Assembly: GCA_963732695.1 (NCBI GenBank)
Contig: CAVTAP010000002.1
Location: 16,751 to 80,750 of the forward strand
DNA length: 64,000 bases
Source of the DNA: CADEDH01 sp963732695
Lineage (GTDB): Bacteria; Actinomycetota; Acidimicrobiia; Acidimicrobiales; SZUA-35
Reading direction: 5' to 3'
Made by a program: the position numbers and the translations under genes. Below the pieces are notes generated by a model. That model worked only from the letters and a program-made list of their open reading frames with translations. It had not been told where the DNA came from and did not search any database. Shown one piece after another: positions 1 to 7,654 of the stretch (positions within the stretch are counted from its first letter, which is position 1; each line of letters starts with the position of its first letter).

Positions 1-275
1 TTCACGAGCGTGTCGACGCGTTCCCACCGCTCGTCGACCTCGGTGAACAGCGCTTCGAGGTCGGCGGCGATGCGGACGTCACCGTGGCGGACGATCGCGT
101 CGGGACCCAATTCGGTGACGGTGTCGGCCACGGCGACCGGATCGATGTCGATCACCGCGACGCGCACGCCGTTGGCGGCCAGATCGCGCGTGATCGCTCC
201 GCCCAGTCCGCCGGCCCCGCCGGTGACCACAGCAACGGAGCCGGCCAACCCACTGCGCTCGGCCCACCAGGTCAC
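1..275 (-). CDS. Short-chain dehydrogenase/reductase, N-terminal part (runs off the window)
   Basis: Only the first ~91 codons are inside the window; the gene continues beyond base 1. The minus-strand translation from the GTG at 275 contains VAVVTGGAGGLGGAITRDL, the TGxxxGxG dinucleotide-binding loop at residues 18-25, followed by a second beta strand (VRVAVIDID) and a later Asp (HGDVR) at the usual adenine-contact position. This is the Rossmann start of a classical NAD(P)-dependent SDR. The catalytic Tyr-Lys part is not visible, so substrate and activity cannot be judged. The start is uncertain: the frame stays open upstream, but no better start or ribosome site is seen, and a TTG ten codons in is an alternative. 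Confidence 0.7.
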   Translation of the reverse strand, partial: MTWWAERSGLAGSVAVVTGGAGGLGGAITRDLAANGVRVAVIDIDPVAVADTVTELGPDAIVRHGDVRIAADLEALFTEVDERWERVDTLV

Positions 276-690
276 GGGGCGGGGACCGACGTCACGAGCC
301 TGGCTCGAACGGGCGGCTCGAAGTGTTCGAGTGGTTCGCTCCGGGCGTCGTTTGTGTGGTGCACCTCGCCATCGTACGGGCAGTGGTCATCGAGGTCCAT
401 GTCGTGGCGGTCGTCGCGGCACCGCGGCGGTCGAGCAGTTTCCCGAGGCGTATAGGCCGGGATCGGTGCGCCGTCGGCTGCCGACAGCGTCGGGGCCGAT
501 CCCTCCCCGGCGCCCGCACGGCTAACGCCGCGCTGCTCCTCCGCAAGCCCTACAGTCCGACAGTCGACTGAGAGTGAAGCGCAGCGACCGAGCAGCACGG
601 CCGAGGGAGCGGCAGCTTCCCGGCCGTGGATGGGGTCCGGGGCGCGCAGCCCCCCGCTTTGGAACTGACAGATTTGCTGGGGGTCCTCCG
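276..690. other. 415-bp stretch without a recognisable gene
   Basis: This lies between the divergent SDR (minus) and CoA-transferase (plus). The open frames here lack family resemblance and the third-position GC pattern of the neighbours. It holds one degenerate copy of the regional operator at 558-573 and a lone TGACAG half-site at 666-671. I see no RNA gene or mobile element. Confidence 0.5.
558..573 (+). promoter_or_regulatory. Weak operator-like inverted repeat
   Basis: CGACAGTCGACTGAGA keeps 13 of 16 positions of the TGACAG-N4-CTGTCA repeat found upstream of most operons here. It lies 117 nt upstream of the CoA-transferase start. It is the weakest member and may be chance. Confidence 0.3.
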
Positions 691-1917
691 ATGAGTCGCA
701 TGCCACTGGCCGGGGTCAAGGTCGTCGAGGTGGCCCAGTTCACCTTCACCCCGTCGGCGGGCGCCGTGCTCGCCGACTGGGGTGCCGAGGTCGTCAAGGT
801 CGAGCACGCCGTCCACGGCGATGCCCAGCGGGGCATCACGGTGGGCGCCAGCGGCGCCGCCGCCGGATCGTTCCAGCCGCTCATGGAGCACCCGAACCGG
901 GGCAAGCGCAGCATCGGCCTGGCCCTTGAGGTCCCGAGCGGGCGTGACGTGCTCCTGGAGTTGGTGGCCGGGGCTGATGTGTTCCTCACCAACTTCTTGC
1001 CCAGCGCCCGGCGCAAGCTGCGCATCGATGTCGATGACATCCGAGCCGTCAACCCCGGCGTCATCTACGTGCGGGGCAGCGGCCACGGCCAACGCGGCGG
1101 CGAGGCCGAGCGTCCTGGCTACGACGGCTCCACCTTCTGGGCCCGGATGGGCTGCGCCTGGGGCGTCACCCCGCCCGACAGCCAGCGCATGCTGGGCCAG
1201 CCGGCCGGCGCCTTCGGCGACTCGATCGGCGGGGCCATCATGGCTGGTGGCATCGCCGCTGCGCTGTTCGACCGTCTGCGCACCGGTGAGGGCTCAGTGG
1301 TCGACGTGTCGCTGATGAGCACCGGGGCGTGGGCGATGGCCCTCGGCTTGACCACGGCCATGATCTCAGGAGCGGCGCCTCCGGCACCGACCACCGGTTC
1401 GCCCCACCAGCCCATGAACCCGTTGATCGGCAGCTACCGGACCGCCGACGACCGGTTCATCACCTTCATGATGCTCCAGCCCGGCCGCTACTTCGACGAC
1501 CTGTGCCGCCACCTCGGCGCCGGCGACCTGCTCACCGACACCCGACTCCGGACCGCCGAAGGGATCATGGCCCACACGGCCGAGGTCGGAGGTCGCGTCG
1601 CCGAGATCGTCGCCACCCGGACGTTCGCCGACTGGGTGCAGCGGCTCCAGACGCTGGAGGGACCGTGGGCCCCGGCGGCGCGGCCCGAGGAGATCGTCGC
1701 CGACCCCCAGCTCGAGGCCAACGGCGTGCTCCTCCCCATCGTCGATGCCGACGGCATCGACCGTCGGCTGGTGGCCAACCCGGTCCAGTTCGACGAGCAG
1801 ACCCCGGTGATCACTCGCGGCCCCCAGTTCGCCGAGCACACCGACGAGATCCTTCGAGAGCTGGGCAAGACCGACGACGAGGTCCTGGCCCTGAAGATCG
1901 ACGGCGCCTGCACCTGA
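691..1917 (+). CDS. CaiB/BaiF family (class III) CoA-transferase
   Basis: This 408-aa single-domain protein has the length and fold pattern of formyl-CoA transferase/BaiF/CaiB enzymes, which move CoA between an acyl-CoA donor and a free acid. Visible hallmarks are the N-terminal LAGVKVVEVAQF strand, GAEVVKVEH, GKRSIGLAL and an Asp in AFGDSIGG (about residue 177) at the place of the family's catalytic aspartate. ATG 691 was chosen because homologues begin close to LAGVKVVE; the frame is open further upstream. It faces the LLM oxidoreductase tail to tail. A short inverted repeat (1941-1955) lies at the junction and overlaps that gene's stop. The acid substrate is unknown. Confidence 0.85.
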   Translation: MSRMPLAGVKVVEVAQFTFTPSAGAVLADWGAEVVKVEHAVHGDAQRGITVGASGAAAGSFQPLMEHPNRGKRSIGLALEVPSGRDVLLELVAGADVFLTNFLPSARRKLRIDVDDIRAVNPGVIYVRGSGHGQRGGEAERPGYDGSTFWARMGCAWGVTPPDSQRMLGQPAGAFGDSIGGAIMAGGIAAALFDRLRTGEGSVVDVSLMSTGAWAMALGLTTAMISGAAPPAPTTGSPHQPMNPLIGSYRTADDRFITFMMLQPGRYFDDLCRHLGAGDLLTDTRLRTAEGIMAHTAEVGGRVAEIVATRTFADWVQRLQTLEGPWAPAARPEEIVADPQLEANGVLLPIVDADGIDRRLVANPVQFDEQTPVITRGPQFAEHTDEILRELGKTDDEVLALKIDGACT

Positions 1918-1950
1918 GAACGCCCGGCAACAGGTGATCGGGTGAGCATC

Positions 1951-2823
1951 TCACCGCAGGCTGGGGAGGATCTCCTCGGCGAAACGTTCGAGGTCGTCGA
2001 TGCTGTCGAGGGGCACCTGCAGGGAGTGAACGCCCAGGTCGTGGTAGCGGAGGAGGGCGTCGAGGGTCGTGTCCTCCGGTCGAGCGCCGCAGTACACGGG
2101 AACGTCGGCGTGGTCCCGGCCGTGGCGATCGAGAGCGCCGTGGAGTAGTGGGAGCATCTCGGACAGGCGATCGCTCGACATGCCGGCGGCGATCCAGCCG
2201 TCGCCCAGCCGGGCCGCCCGGTCGATGGCCGCCTCGCTGTGGCCGCCGACGATGATGGGGATGGGCCGCTGCACGGGACGGGGTTCGGGGTCCATCGGGG
2301 CGATGTCGTGGTACTCGCCGTGGAACTCGACGTGGGAGCCCTCGGCGGTCCAGATGGCCCGCAGCACGGCGATGTGCTCGTCGCTGCGGGCGCCCCGCCG
2401 GTCCCATGCCATGCCCATGGCGTCGGCCTCCTCCTTCAACCAGCCCACGCCCACGCCGTACAGCAGCCGGCCGCCCGAGTAGCGGTCGACGGTGGCCAGC
2501 TGGCGAGCGTTGAGCACCGTGTTGCGGATGGGCAGGACGGCCACCGCAGTGCCGATGGTGATCCGCTCGGTGACGGCGGCCACGTAGGCCAGCGTGGTCA
2601 TGAGCTCGAAGTTGGGCGACAACAGTGCCGACACCGCGTCGTCGGCGATGGAGGCCGGCGTGCGGGGCAGGACGTACTTGGACTCGACCCGCTCGGGCAT
2701 GACGACGTGGTCGACCCCCCACAGCGCGTCGTAGCCGAGCCGGTCGGCGGCCGCGCACCACGAGCGGACGAACTCCGGGGTGGCCTGCCGACCGGTGTGG
2801 GGGATGCGCACGCCGACCTTCAC
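1951..2823 (-). CDS. LLM-class (luciferase-like) F420-dependent oxidoreductase
   Basis: This 290-aa TIM-barrel protein of the bacterial luciferase-like monooxygenase superfamily starts VKVGVRIPHTG. Family signatures are LGYDALWGVDHVV, ITIGTAVAVLPIRNTV, the YSGGRLLYGVGVGW loop that contacts the deazaflavin or flavin phosphate, and PIIVGGHSEAAI. Actinobacterial members of this subgroup usually use F420 for hydride transfer; that is inferred from subgroup, not from a unique motif. GTG 2823 overlaps the stop of the SnoaL-like gene by 4 nt, so the two are translationally coupled and probably share the operator at 3373. Both genes run leftwards from the divergent promoter shared with the SDR at 3406. 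Confidence 0.85.
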   Translation of the reverse strand: MKVGVRIPHTGRQATPEFVRSWCAAADRLGYDALWGVDHVVMPERVESKYVLPRTPASIADDAVSALLSPNFELMTTLAYVAAVTERITIGTAVAVLPIRNTVLNARQLATVDRYSGGRLLYGVGVGWLKEEADAMGMAWDRRGARSDEHIAVLRAIWTAEGSHVEFHGEYHDIAPMDPEPRPVQRPIPIIVGGHSEAAIDRAARLGDGWIAAGMSSDRLSEMLPLLHGALDRHGRDHADVPVYCGARPEDTTLDALLRYHDLGVHSLQVPLDSIDDLERFAEEILPSLR

Positions 2824-3368
2824 GAGCGCTCCTCCCGGGGCGACCGGGCCCAGAACGCCTCGAAGGTCGGGAAGGCCTCGGGCATCCGACCGCCTCGCTT
2901 GGGTCCGGAGGCCGCGATCTCGGGGATGACCCGGCCGGGACCGATGTCGGGATGGCCGTGGTGCTGGCGGTACCAGGAGCGCAGGCGGCGGCGGCGGAAC
3001 AGCCACTGGCTGTCGACCCGCTCGTAGGTGTCGAAGTAGGCGAGAGCCTCGTCGAACCAGTGGTCGGGTTCGAGGACGTGGTGGAGGGCGAGGCAGTACA
3101 CGACGCCGCTGGCCCGGTCGGGGTCGCCCTCGACCGTCAGGTCGATGACGTGGTTGGCCACGAGGTGCACGGTGGCGTGGAACTTGCGCAGGGACTGGTC
3201 GTAGAAGTGCTTGACGCCCTCCGGTCCGGTGCCGTAGCGGCCGTTGTCGACGTCGGGGACGAACAGCGACGCCAGCGCGTCGAGGTCCTTGCTGTCGACC
3301 CCCAGGGCGTACCGGTGCGCCAGCCCTCGGATGGCCTCGAGCGACAGCAGCTGGTCGAGATCGTCCAC
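2820..3368 (-). CDS. SnoaL-like / nuclear transport factor 2-fold protein
   Basis: This 182-aa protein has the cone-shaped SnoaL_4 pattern: a helical start (LLSLEAIRGLAHRYALGVDSKDLDALASLF), then HATVHLVANHVIDL and an aromatic beta-sheet region. Such proteins act as small isomerases, dehydratases or ring-hydroxylating beta subunits; the exact reaction is not deducible. The C-terminal tail (about residues 150-182) is basic and longer than usual. The GTG at 3368 lies only 4 nt from the operator at 3373-3388, so the transcript would be nearly leaderless. It is coupled to the downstream LLM oxidoreductase by a GTGA overlap. A paralogue is at 20362. Confidence 0.75.
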   Translation of the reverse strand: MDDLDQLLSLEAIRGLAHRYALGVDSKDLDALASLFVPDVDNGRYGTGPEGVKHFYDQSLRKFHATVHLVANHVIDLTVEGDPDRASGVVYCLALHHVLEPDHWFDEALAYFDTYERVDSQWLFRRRRLRSWYRQHHGHPDIGPGRVIPEIAASGPKRGGRMPEAFPTFEAFWARSPREERS

Positions 3369-3372
3369 GCTT

Positions 3373-3388
3373 TGACAGTGTAGTGTCA
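3373..3388 (+). promoter_or_regulatory. Operator 1, divergent promoter
   Basis: TGACAGTGTAGTGTCA sits between divergent genes, 4 nt from the minus start (3368) and 17 nt from the plus start (3406). The minus-strand flank CAAAGT ending on the repeat fits the xAnnnT pattern seen at other sites. Confidence 0.7.
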
Positions 3389-3405
3389 CTTTGAGGGGGC
3401 ACTCG

Positions 3406-4365
3406 ATGAACCAGCACAGGCATCTGGAAGGCAAGTCGGTGGTGGTGACCGGCGGCGGCCGAGGGATCGGACGGGCCATCGCCGTGGCCGCCGCCGCCGA
3501 AGGTGCCCGGGTCGTCGTCGCCGACTACGGCGGCTCGGTCGACCGCAACCAGGCCGGGTCCACCGAGGTGGCCGACGACGCCGTGGCCGAGATCGTCGCG
3601 GCCGGTGGTGAGGCGGTGGCGGTGGCCGCCGACGTCTCCACCATGGCCGGTGGGCGAGCCACCGTGGAAGCGGCAGTCGACAGTTTCGGGAGGCTCGACG
3701 CCATGGTGTGCTGTGCCGGCATCACCGTGACCAAGTACCTGTGGGAGCTCGAGGAACAGGAGTGGGACGACGTCATCGGCGTCCACGTGAAGGGGCACTT
3801 CAGCTGCGCCAAAGCGGCGGCCCGGGTCATGGTGCCGCAGCGCTCGGGCAGTTTGGTGTTCATCTCCAGCGGCGCCCTGAACGGCATGCCCAACATGACC
3901 GCGTACGCCACCGCCAAGGCCGCCATCTTGGGCTTCACCTGGAGCACGGCCAACGCACTCGGCCGCTTCGGCGTCACCACCAACTGCATGGTGCCGAGCG
4001 CGGCCACCCGCATGTCCGACACCATCTACACCAACGCCGGCAAGCTCTCGAACCGCTTCGGCGACAACATGCGCGCCGACCTGGCGGCCGGCACCTACCG
4101 CGACCCCGCCAACGTGGCGCCCTTCGCCGTGTACCTGATGAGCGACGCCGCCCGCGACGTCAACGGTCAGGTGTTCCGGGTCCAGGGGTACGAGGTCGGG
4201 CGGCTGGGAATGCTGCGGTACTTCCCGGTGATCGCCAACCTCGGCACCTGGGACGTCGACACCCTCGCCGAGCGGGTGCCGGCCGAGCTCGGCCCGGACC
4301 TGCAGCCGCTGCCCATGCCCTGGCCCGAGCCGCCCCGGACCGACGACATCGTCTTCACCGACTGA
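3406..4365 (+). CDS. Short-chain dehydrogenase/reductase with C-terminal extension
   Basis: This 319-aa NAD(P)-dependent oxidoreductase has TGGGRGIG near residue 15, an NNAG-region variant CCAGI, catalytic Ser in FISSGAL and the YxxxK motif in AYATAKAAI. The ~50-residue tail after the core (RVQGYEVGRLGMLRYFPV onward, ending PWPEPP) is longer than in 250-aa SDRs and resembles the multifunctional-enzyme type SDRs that act on 3-hydroxyacyl-CoA. That role would suit the beta-oxidation genes here but is inferred. ATG 3406 is preceded by TTGAGGGGG, a good ribosome site; a TTG at 3391 is a poorer start. Operator 1 lies 17 nt upstream. A tandem repeat array begins at its stop codon. Confidence 0.85.
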   Translation: MNQHRHLEGKSVVVTGGGRGIGRAIAVAAAAEGARVVVADYGGSVDRNQAGSTEVADDAVAEIVAAGGEAVAVAADVSTMAGGRATVEAAVDSFGRLDAMVCCAGITVTKYLWELEEQEWDDVIGVHVKGHFSCAKAAARVMVPQRSGSLVFISSGALNGMPNMTAYATAKAAILGFTWSTANALGRFGVTTNCMVPSAATRMSDTIYTNAGKLSNRFGDNMRADLAAGTYRDPANVAPFAVYLMSDAARDVNGQVFRVQGYEVGRLGMLRYFPVIANLGTWDVDTLAERVPAELGPDLQPLPMPWPEPPRTDDIVFTD

Positions 4366-4443
4366 GCTCAAACGAGACCGAGCTCATACGAAGACTGAGC
4401 TCACATGAAGACTGAGCTCACATGAAGACTGAGCTCACGTGAA
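4360..4443 (+). repeat. Five tandem 17-bp repeats between two coding genes
   Basis: Units begin at 4360 (16 bp), 4376, 4393, 4410 and 4427; the consensus is GACTGAGCTCACATGAA. Units 3 and 4 are identical and the others differ by 1-4 bases. Each carries the palindrome GAGCTC and most carry TGAGCTC. Because 17 is not a multiple of 3, the TGA falls in all three frames. The array starts inside the last codons of the SDR and ends about 18 nt before the dienelactone hydrolase ATG. Confidence 0.9.
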
Positions 4444-4461
4444 GAAGGGACATCCGCACCC

Positions 4462-5169
4462 ATGGGACACAACGTCGACCTCCAGGTCGGGACCGAGACG
4501 ATGGGCCTGTACGTGGCCGAGCCGGACGAGGATCCGAACGGCGCGGTGATCGTCTTTCAGGAGGCGTTCGGCGTGAACGACCACATCCGCGACATCACCG
4601 AGCGGTTCGCCGCCGCCGGGTACCTCGCCGTGGCCCCCCACCTGTTCCACCGCAGCGGCGACCCCGAGCTGGGTTACGAGGACATGCAGCAGGTGATGCC
4701 CTACATCATGCAGGTGCAGGCCGATCAGGTGGAGGCCGACATCGAGGCCACGCTCGCGTACCTGGCCGATCGGGGTTTGGGTGCCGAGCGCACCGCCGCC
4801 GTCGGCTTCTGCATGGGCGGCAGCATCTCGTTCGTGGCGGGCTGCTTCTGGAAGTTGGGCGCCGCCGTCACGTTCTACGGCGGCGGGATCGCTCAGGGCC
4901 GGTTCGGATTCCCACCGCTGTTCGATCTCGCGCCCACCCTGCAGACCCCCTGGCTCGGACTGTTCGGCGACCAGGATGCGTCGATCCCCGTCACCGAGGT
5001 CGACGGTCTGGCCGTCGCGGCGGCCAAGGCCGGGCCCCCGTTCGAGGTCGTGCGGTACGCCGACGCCAACCACGGCTTCAATTGCGACGCCCGCAGCTCC
5101 TTCCACGAGGCGTCGGCCGCCGACGCGTGGGGCCGCACGCTGGCCTTCCTCGGCGCCCACGTGTCATGA
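4462..5169 (+). CDS. Dienelactone hydrolase family alpha/beta hydrolase
   Basis: This 235-aa protein has the typical length of dienelactone hydrolases. The nucleophile elbow GFCMGG places Cys at about residue 117, with Asp about 170 (FGDQDAS) and His about 204 (ANHGFNCD), giving the Cys-Asp-His triad of the family. The GVNDHIRD segment and YLAVAPHLFHR match the family N-terminal half. It would cleave lactones or activated esters in the cytoplasm; the natural substrate is not known. The gene follows the 17-bp repeat array and overlaps the enoyl-CoA hydratase start by 4 nt (ATGA), so the two are co-translated. Confidence 0.88.
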   Translation: MGHNVDLQVGTETMGLYVAEPDEDPNGAVIVFQEAFGVNDHIRDITERFAAAGYLAVAPHLFHRSGDPELGYEDMQQVMPYIMQVQADQVEADIEATLAYLADRGLGAERTAAVGFCMGGSISFVAGCFWKLGAAVTFYGGGIAQGRFGFPPLFDLAPTLQTPWLGLFGDQDASIPVTEVDGLAVAAAKAGPPFEVVRYADANHGFNCDARSSFHEASAADAWGRTLAFLGAHVS

Positions 5170-5945
5170 GCCAGGAGCTCGAGGTCGAGCAGATCGGACA
5201 TGTCCTGGTCGTGACCCTCAACCGCCCGGAGCGGATGAATGCCATGAGTCCAGCAATCAAGGAGGGGCTCGTCGAGACGTGGCATTCGCTCGAGGGTGAT
5301 CGGTCGGTCCGCTCCATCGTGATCACCGCAGCGGGGGAGCGGGCGTTCTGCGTGGGCATGGACCTCAAGGCCTTCGCCGAGCGGGGCGGGCACCGCGAGG
5401 TCAAGGCCGACGTTCACGAGGAGTTCCGCCAGACCCCGTTGAACTGCGGCGTGTGGTTGCCCACCATCGTGGCCGTCAACGGCGTGTGCACCGGGTCGGG
5501 CCTGCACTTCGTGGCCGATGCCGACATCGTGATCGCCTCGACCAACGCCTCGTTCCTGGACGCGCATGTGAGCGTCGGCCAGGTGTCGGCCATCGAGCCC
5601 ATCACCCTGATGCCCCGCATCGGCCTGGGCAACGCCCTGAAGCTCGTGGTGCTCGGCAAACACGGCCGCATCGACGCTTCCGAGGCCTACCGCATCTCCC
5701 TGGTCGACGAGGTGGTGGCCCCCGGGGACCTGCGGGCCCGGGCCATCGAGCTGGCTCAGCAGGCGGCGTCGGGATCACCGGCGGCCATCGAGGCGTCGAA
5801 GCGGGCCATCCACGCAGCATTGGACCGGCCCCAGCGCGAGGCCATGCAACACGGCTGGGAGATCCTGCTGGGCTTCCGGTCCCACCCCGACAACGCCGAG
5901 GGCGCATTGGCCTTCGCCGACAAGCGCGACCCGACCTGGGCATGA
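5166..5945 (+). CDS. Enoyl-CoA hydratase/isomerase family protein
   Basis: This 259-aa crotonase-fold protein starts MSQELEVEQIGHVLVVTLNRPE. Oxyanion-hole segments are seen in RAFCVGMDLKAF and NGVCTGSGLHFVADADIVIAS. The segment that usually carries a catalytic Glu reads SFLDAHVSVGQVSAIEP, so the hydratase glutamates are not obviously both present and an isomerase, hydrolase or other crotonase reaction is possible. ATG 5166 overlaps the dienelactone hydrolase stop. The next gene has its own operator at 5995, so this probably ends the unit that starts at 3406. Confidence 0.85.
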   Translation: MSQELEVEQIGHVLVVTLNRPERMNAMSPAIKEGLVETWHSLEGDRSVRSIVITAAGERAFCVGMDLKAFAERGGHREVKADVHEEFRQTPLNCGVWLPTIVAVNGVCTGSGLHFVADADIVIASTNASFLDAHVSVGQVSAIEPITLMPRIGLGNALKLVVLGKHGRIDASEAYRISLVDEVVAPGDLRARAIELAQQAASGSPAAIEASKRAIHAALDRPQREAMQHGWEILLGFRSHPDNAEGALAFADKRDPTWA

Positions 5946-5994
5946 CCCCGCCCAACATGTCGGTGCCGTCGTCGATGTACCGAGCCCGCGATCG

Positions 5995-6010
5995 TGACAG
6001 ACAACTGTCA
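5995..6010 (+). promoter_or_regulatory. Operator 2
   Basis: TGACAGACAACTGTCA has both six-base arms perfect. It lies 42 nt upstream of the amidohydrolase ATG (6053). Flanks fit A-N3 and N3-T (GATCGT before, CAAT after). Confidence 0.75.
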
Positions 6011-6052
6011 CAATGATACGGTGCGTGGCATCACGACCGGGGAGAGGAAGCC

Positions 6053-7448
6053 ATGACTGATCGCCTCATCGTCGTCTCATCGGACAGCCACGCTGGCATG
6101 CCGAAGGACCTGTGGAGCCACTACCTCGACCCGGCGTTCCACGACCTGATCCCCAGCCTGCACCAGGACAACATCAAGTACCCCATGGCCACCGCCATGC
6201 TCGGCGCACGAAAGACCGTCGCGACCGGCGCGCTCGACGAGCACCGGGAGATCCACCGCAGCGGCTGGCACGGTCTGCACGACCCGGTGCTGCGCCTCGC
6301 CGACATGGACCGGGAGGGCGTGGCTGCCGAGTTCGTCTTCCACGGCGACGGCCGCCTCGGCGACCTGTTCCACAACGGGACCAACCGCCGGTACCCGCTC
6401 GAGGCGTGGGAGGCCGGGGCCAAGGCCTGGAACCGCTGGGCGTCCGACGCCTTCGGGTTCGCGACGGACCGGTTCCTCTTGACCGGGGCGGTCGGCCCGT
6501 GCATCGACGTGGCCACGGCGACCGCCGAGGTGCACTGGATCGCCGACCACGGCTTCGCCGCCACCTACGGCCCCCACTACCTCACCCGCCCGGGCCTGGC
6601 CCCGCTTGGCCGATCCGGTCTGGGACCCGTACTGGCGGGCGTGCGAGGAGCGCAACATCGCCGTCGTCGTCCACGCCGGCTACGGCACCGAGCACGGCGC
6701 GGTCTTCGACCACATCGAGAACATCTACGACGCCGTCACTACGGCAGCCGGCAGCACCGACCTCGACTCGATGGTCAAGCATGTGAGCGCCGTGCCCGAG
6801 GAGTCGGCCAACTTCTTCACCCACTGGGTGAACCGGAACCTCGACTCGCGTCGCCCGCTGTGGCAGATGACGCTGGGCGGCGTGTTCGACCGCTTCCCGA
6901 ACCTCCGCCTGATGCTGACCGAGATCCGCCTCGACTGGATCCCGGTCACCCTCGACCACCTCGACCAGGTGTACGACGCCAACCGTGCTGATCTGCCGGC
7001 CACCCGCAAACCGAGCGAGTACTGGCACGACAACTGCATCGCCGGCGCCTCGTTCATGCACAAGGTGGAGATCGAGATGCGCCACGACATCGGCGTCGAG
7101 ACCATCCTGTTCGGTCGCGACTACCCGCACTTCGAGAGCACCTGGCCCCACACCTCCGAGTGGGTACGTGACCTGTTCCGGGGCGTCCCCGAGGACGAGG
7201 TGCGGATGATGATGGGCGAGAACGCCATCCGAGCCTTCGGGCTCGACCGCGAGCGCCTCAACGAGATCGCCAAGCGGATCGGTCCGACGATCGACGACAT
7301 TCTCGGCGACGACTCGCCCGTGCGAGCCGAGCTCATGGCCAACTTCGACGCCCGGGGCGGTTACCACAAGCCCGCCGAGGGCGACGAGCAGCTCGACAAG
7401 CTGGCGGTCGTCGTGGCGAGCGATCTGGCGGGCATCGCCGGCCGCTGA
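6053..7448 (+). CDS. Amidohydrolase-2 family protein, interrupted by a frameshift near 6606
   Basis: The first frame (from ATG 6053) gives MTDRLIVVSSDSHAGMP and runs to about residue 184. The second frame takes over at LADPVWDPYWRACEERNIAVVVHAGYG and continues to 7448, giving about 464 residues in all. Together they make one TIM-barrel amidohydrolase: DxH in place of the usual N-terminal HxH (SSDSH), the HAGYG metal His, LMLTEIRLDWIP, and a late Asp in ILFGRDYPHFES. One extra base, probably the second T of CCGCTTGGCC at about 6604, explains the shift. Relatives include decarboxylases and C-C hydrolases. It is preceded by a good ribosome site (GGGGAGAGG) and operator 2. If the shift is real, the gene is inactive. 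Confidence 0.8.
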
Positions 7449-7536
7449 GCGCCATGCCCGTTGCCCGAGGGACGGCGTGATCGCACCAACTCCGGGTCGA
7501 GCGGAGACTCGCCCTGGAGGCAAGCATTCGATAGAG

Positions 7537-7552
7537 TGACAGTAGGCTGTCA
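7537..7552 (+). promoter_or_regulatory. Operator 3, promoter of the ABC importer
   Basis: TGACAGTAGGCTGTCA has perfect arms. TAGAGT (7532-7537) ends on its first T and resembles a -10 box, which would put the transcription start inside the repeat. It is 102 nt upstream of the lipoprotein ATG, the longest leader in the set. Confidence 0.75.
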
Positions 7553-7654
7553 CATTGTTGCGACGGCCGGCGCTCGAAATTTACGCGGTGGTTCGTGGGC
7601 GTAGAGAGGTCATGACCGTCCCCCAAGGGGACGGCGAAACGAGGGGGTACTGCC

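Noticed and set aside
661..675. A second operator before the CoA-transferase
   Set aside because: Only the TGACAG half is present (666-671); no inverted partner follows.
1951..4371. An 806-residue minus-strand open frame
   Set aside because: Only the part from 2823 resembles a protein family (LLM oxidoreductase). The rest is antisense to the SDR and SnoaL genes and is a GC-driven open frame.
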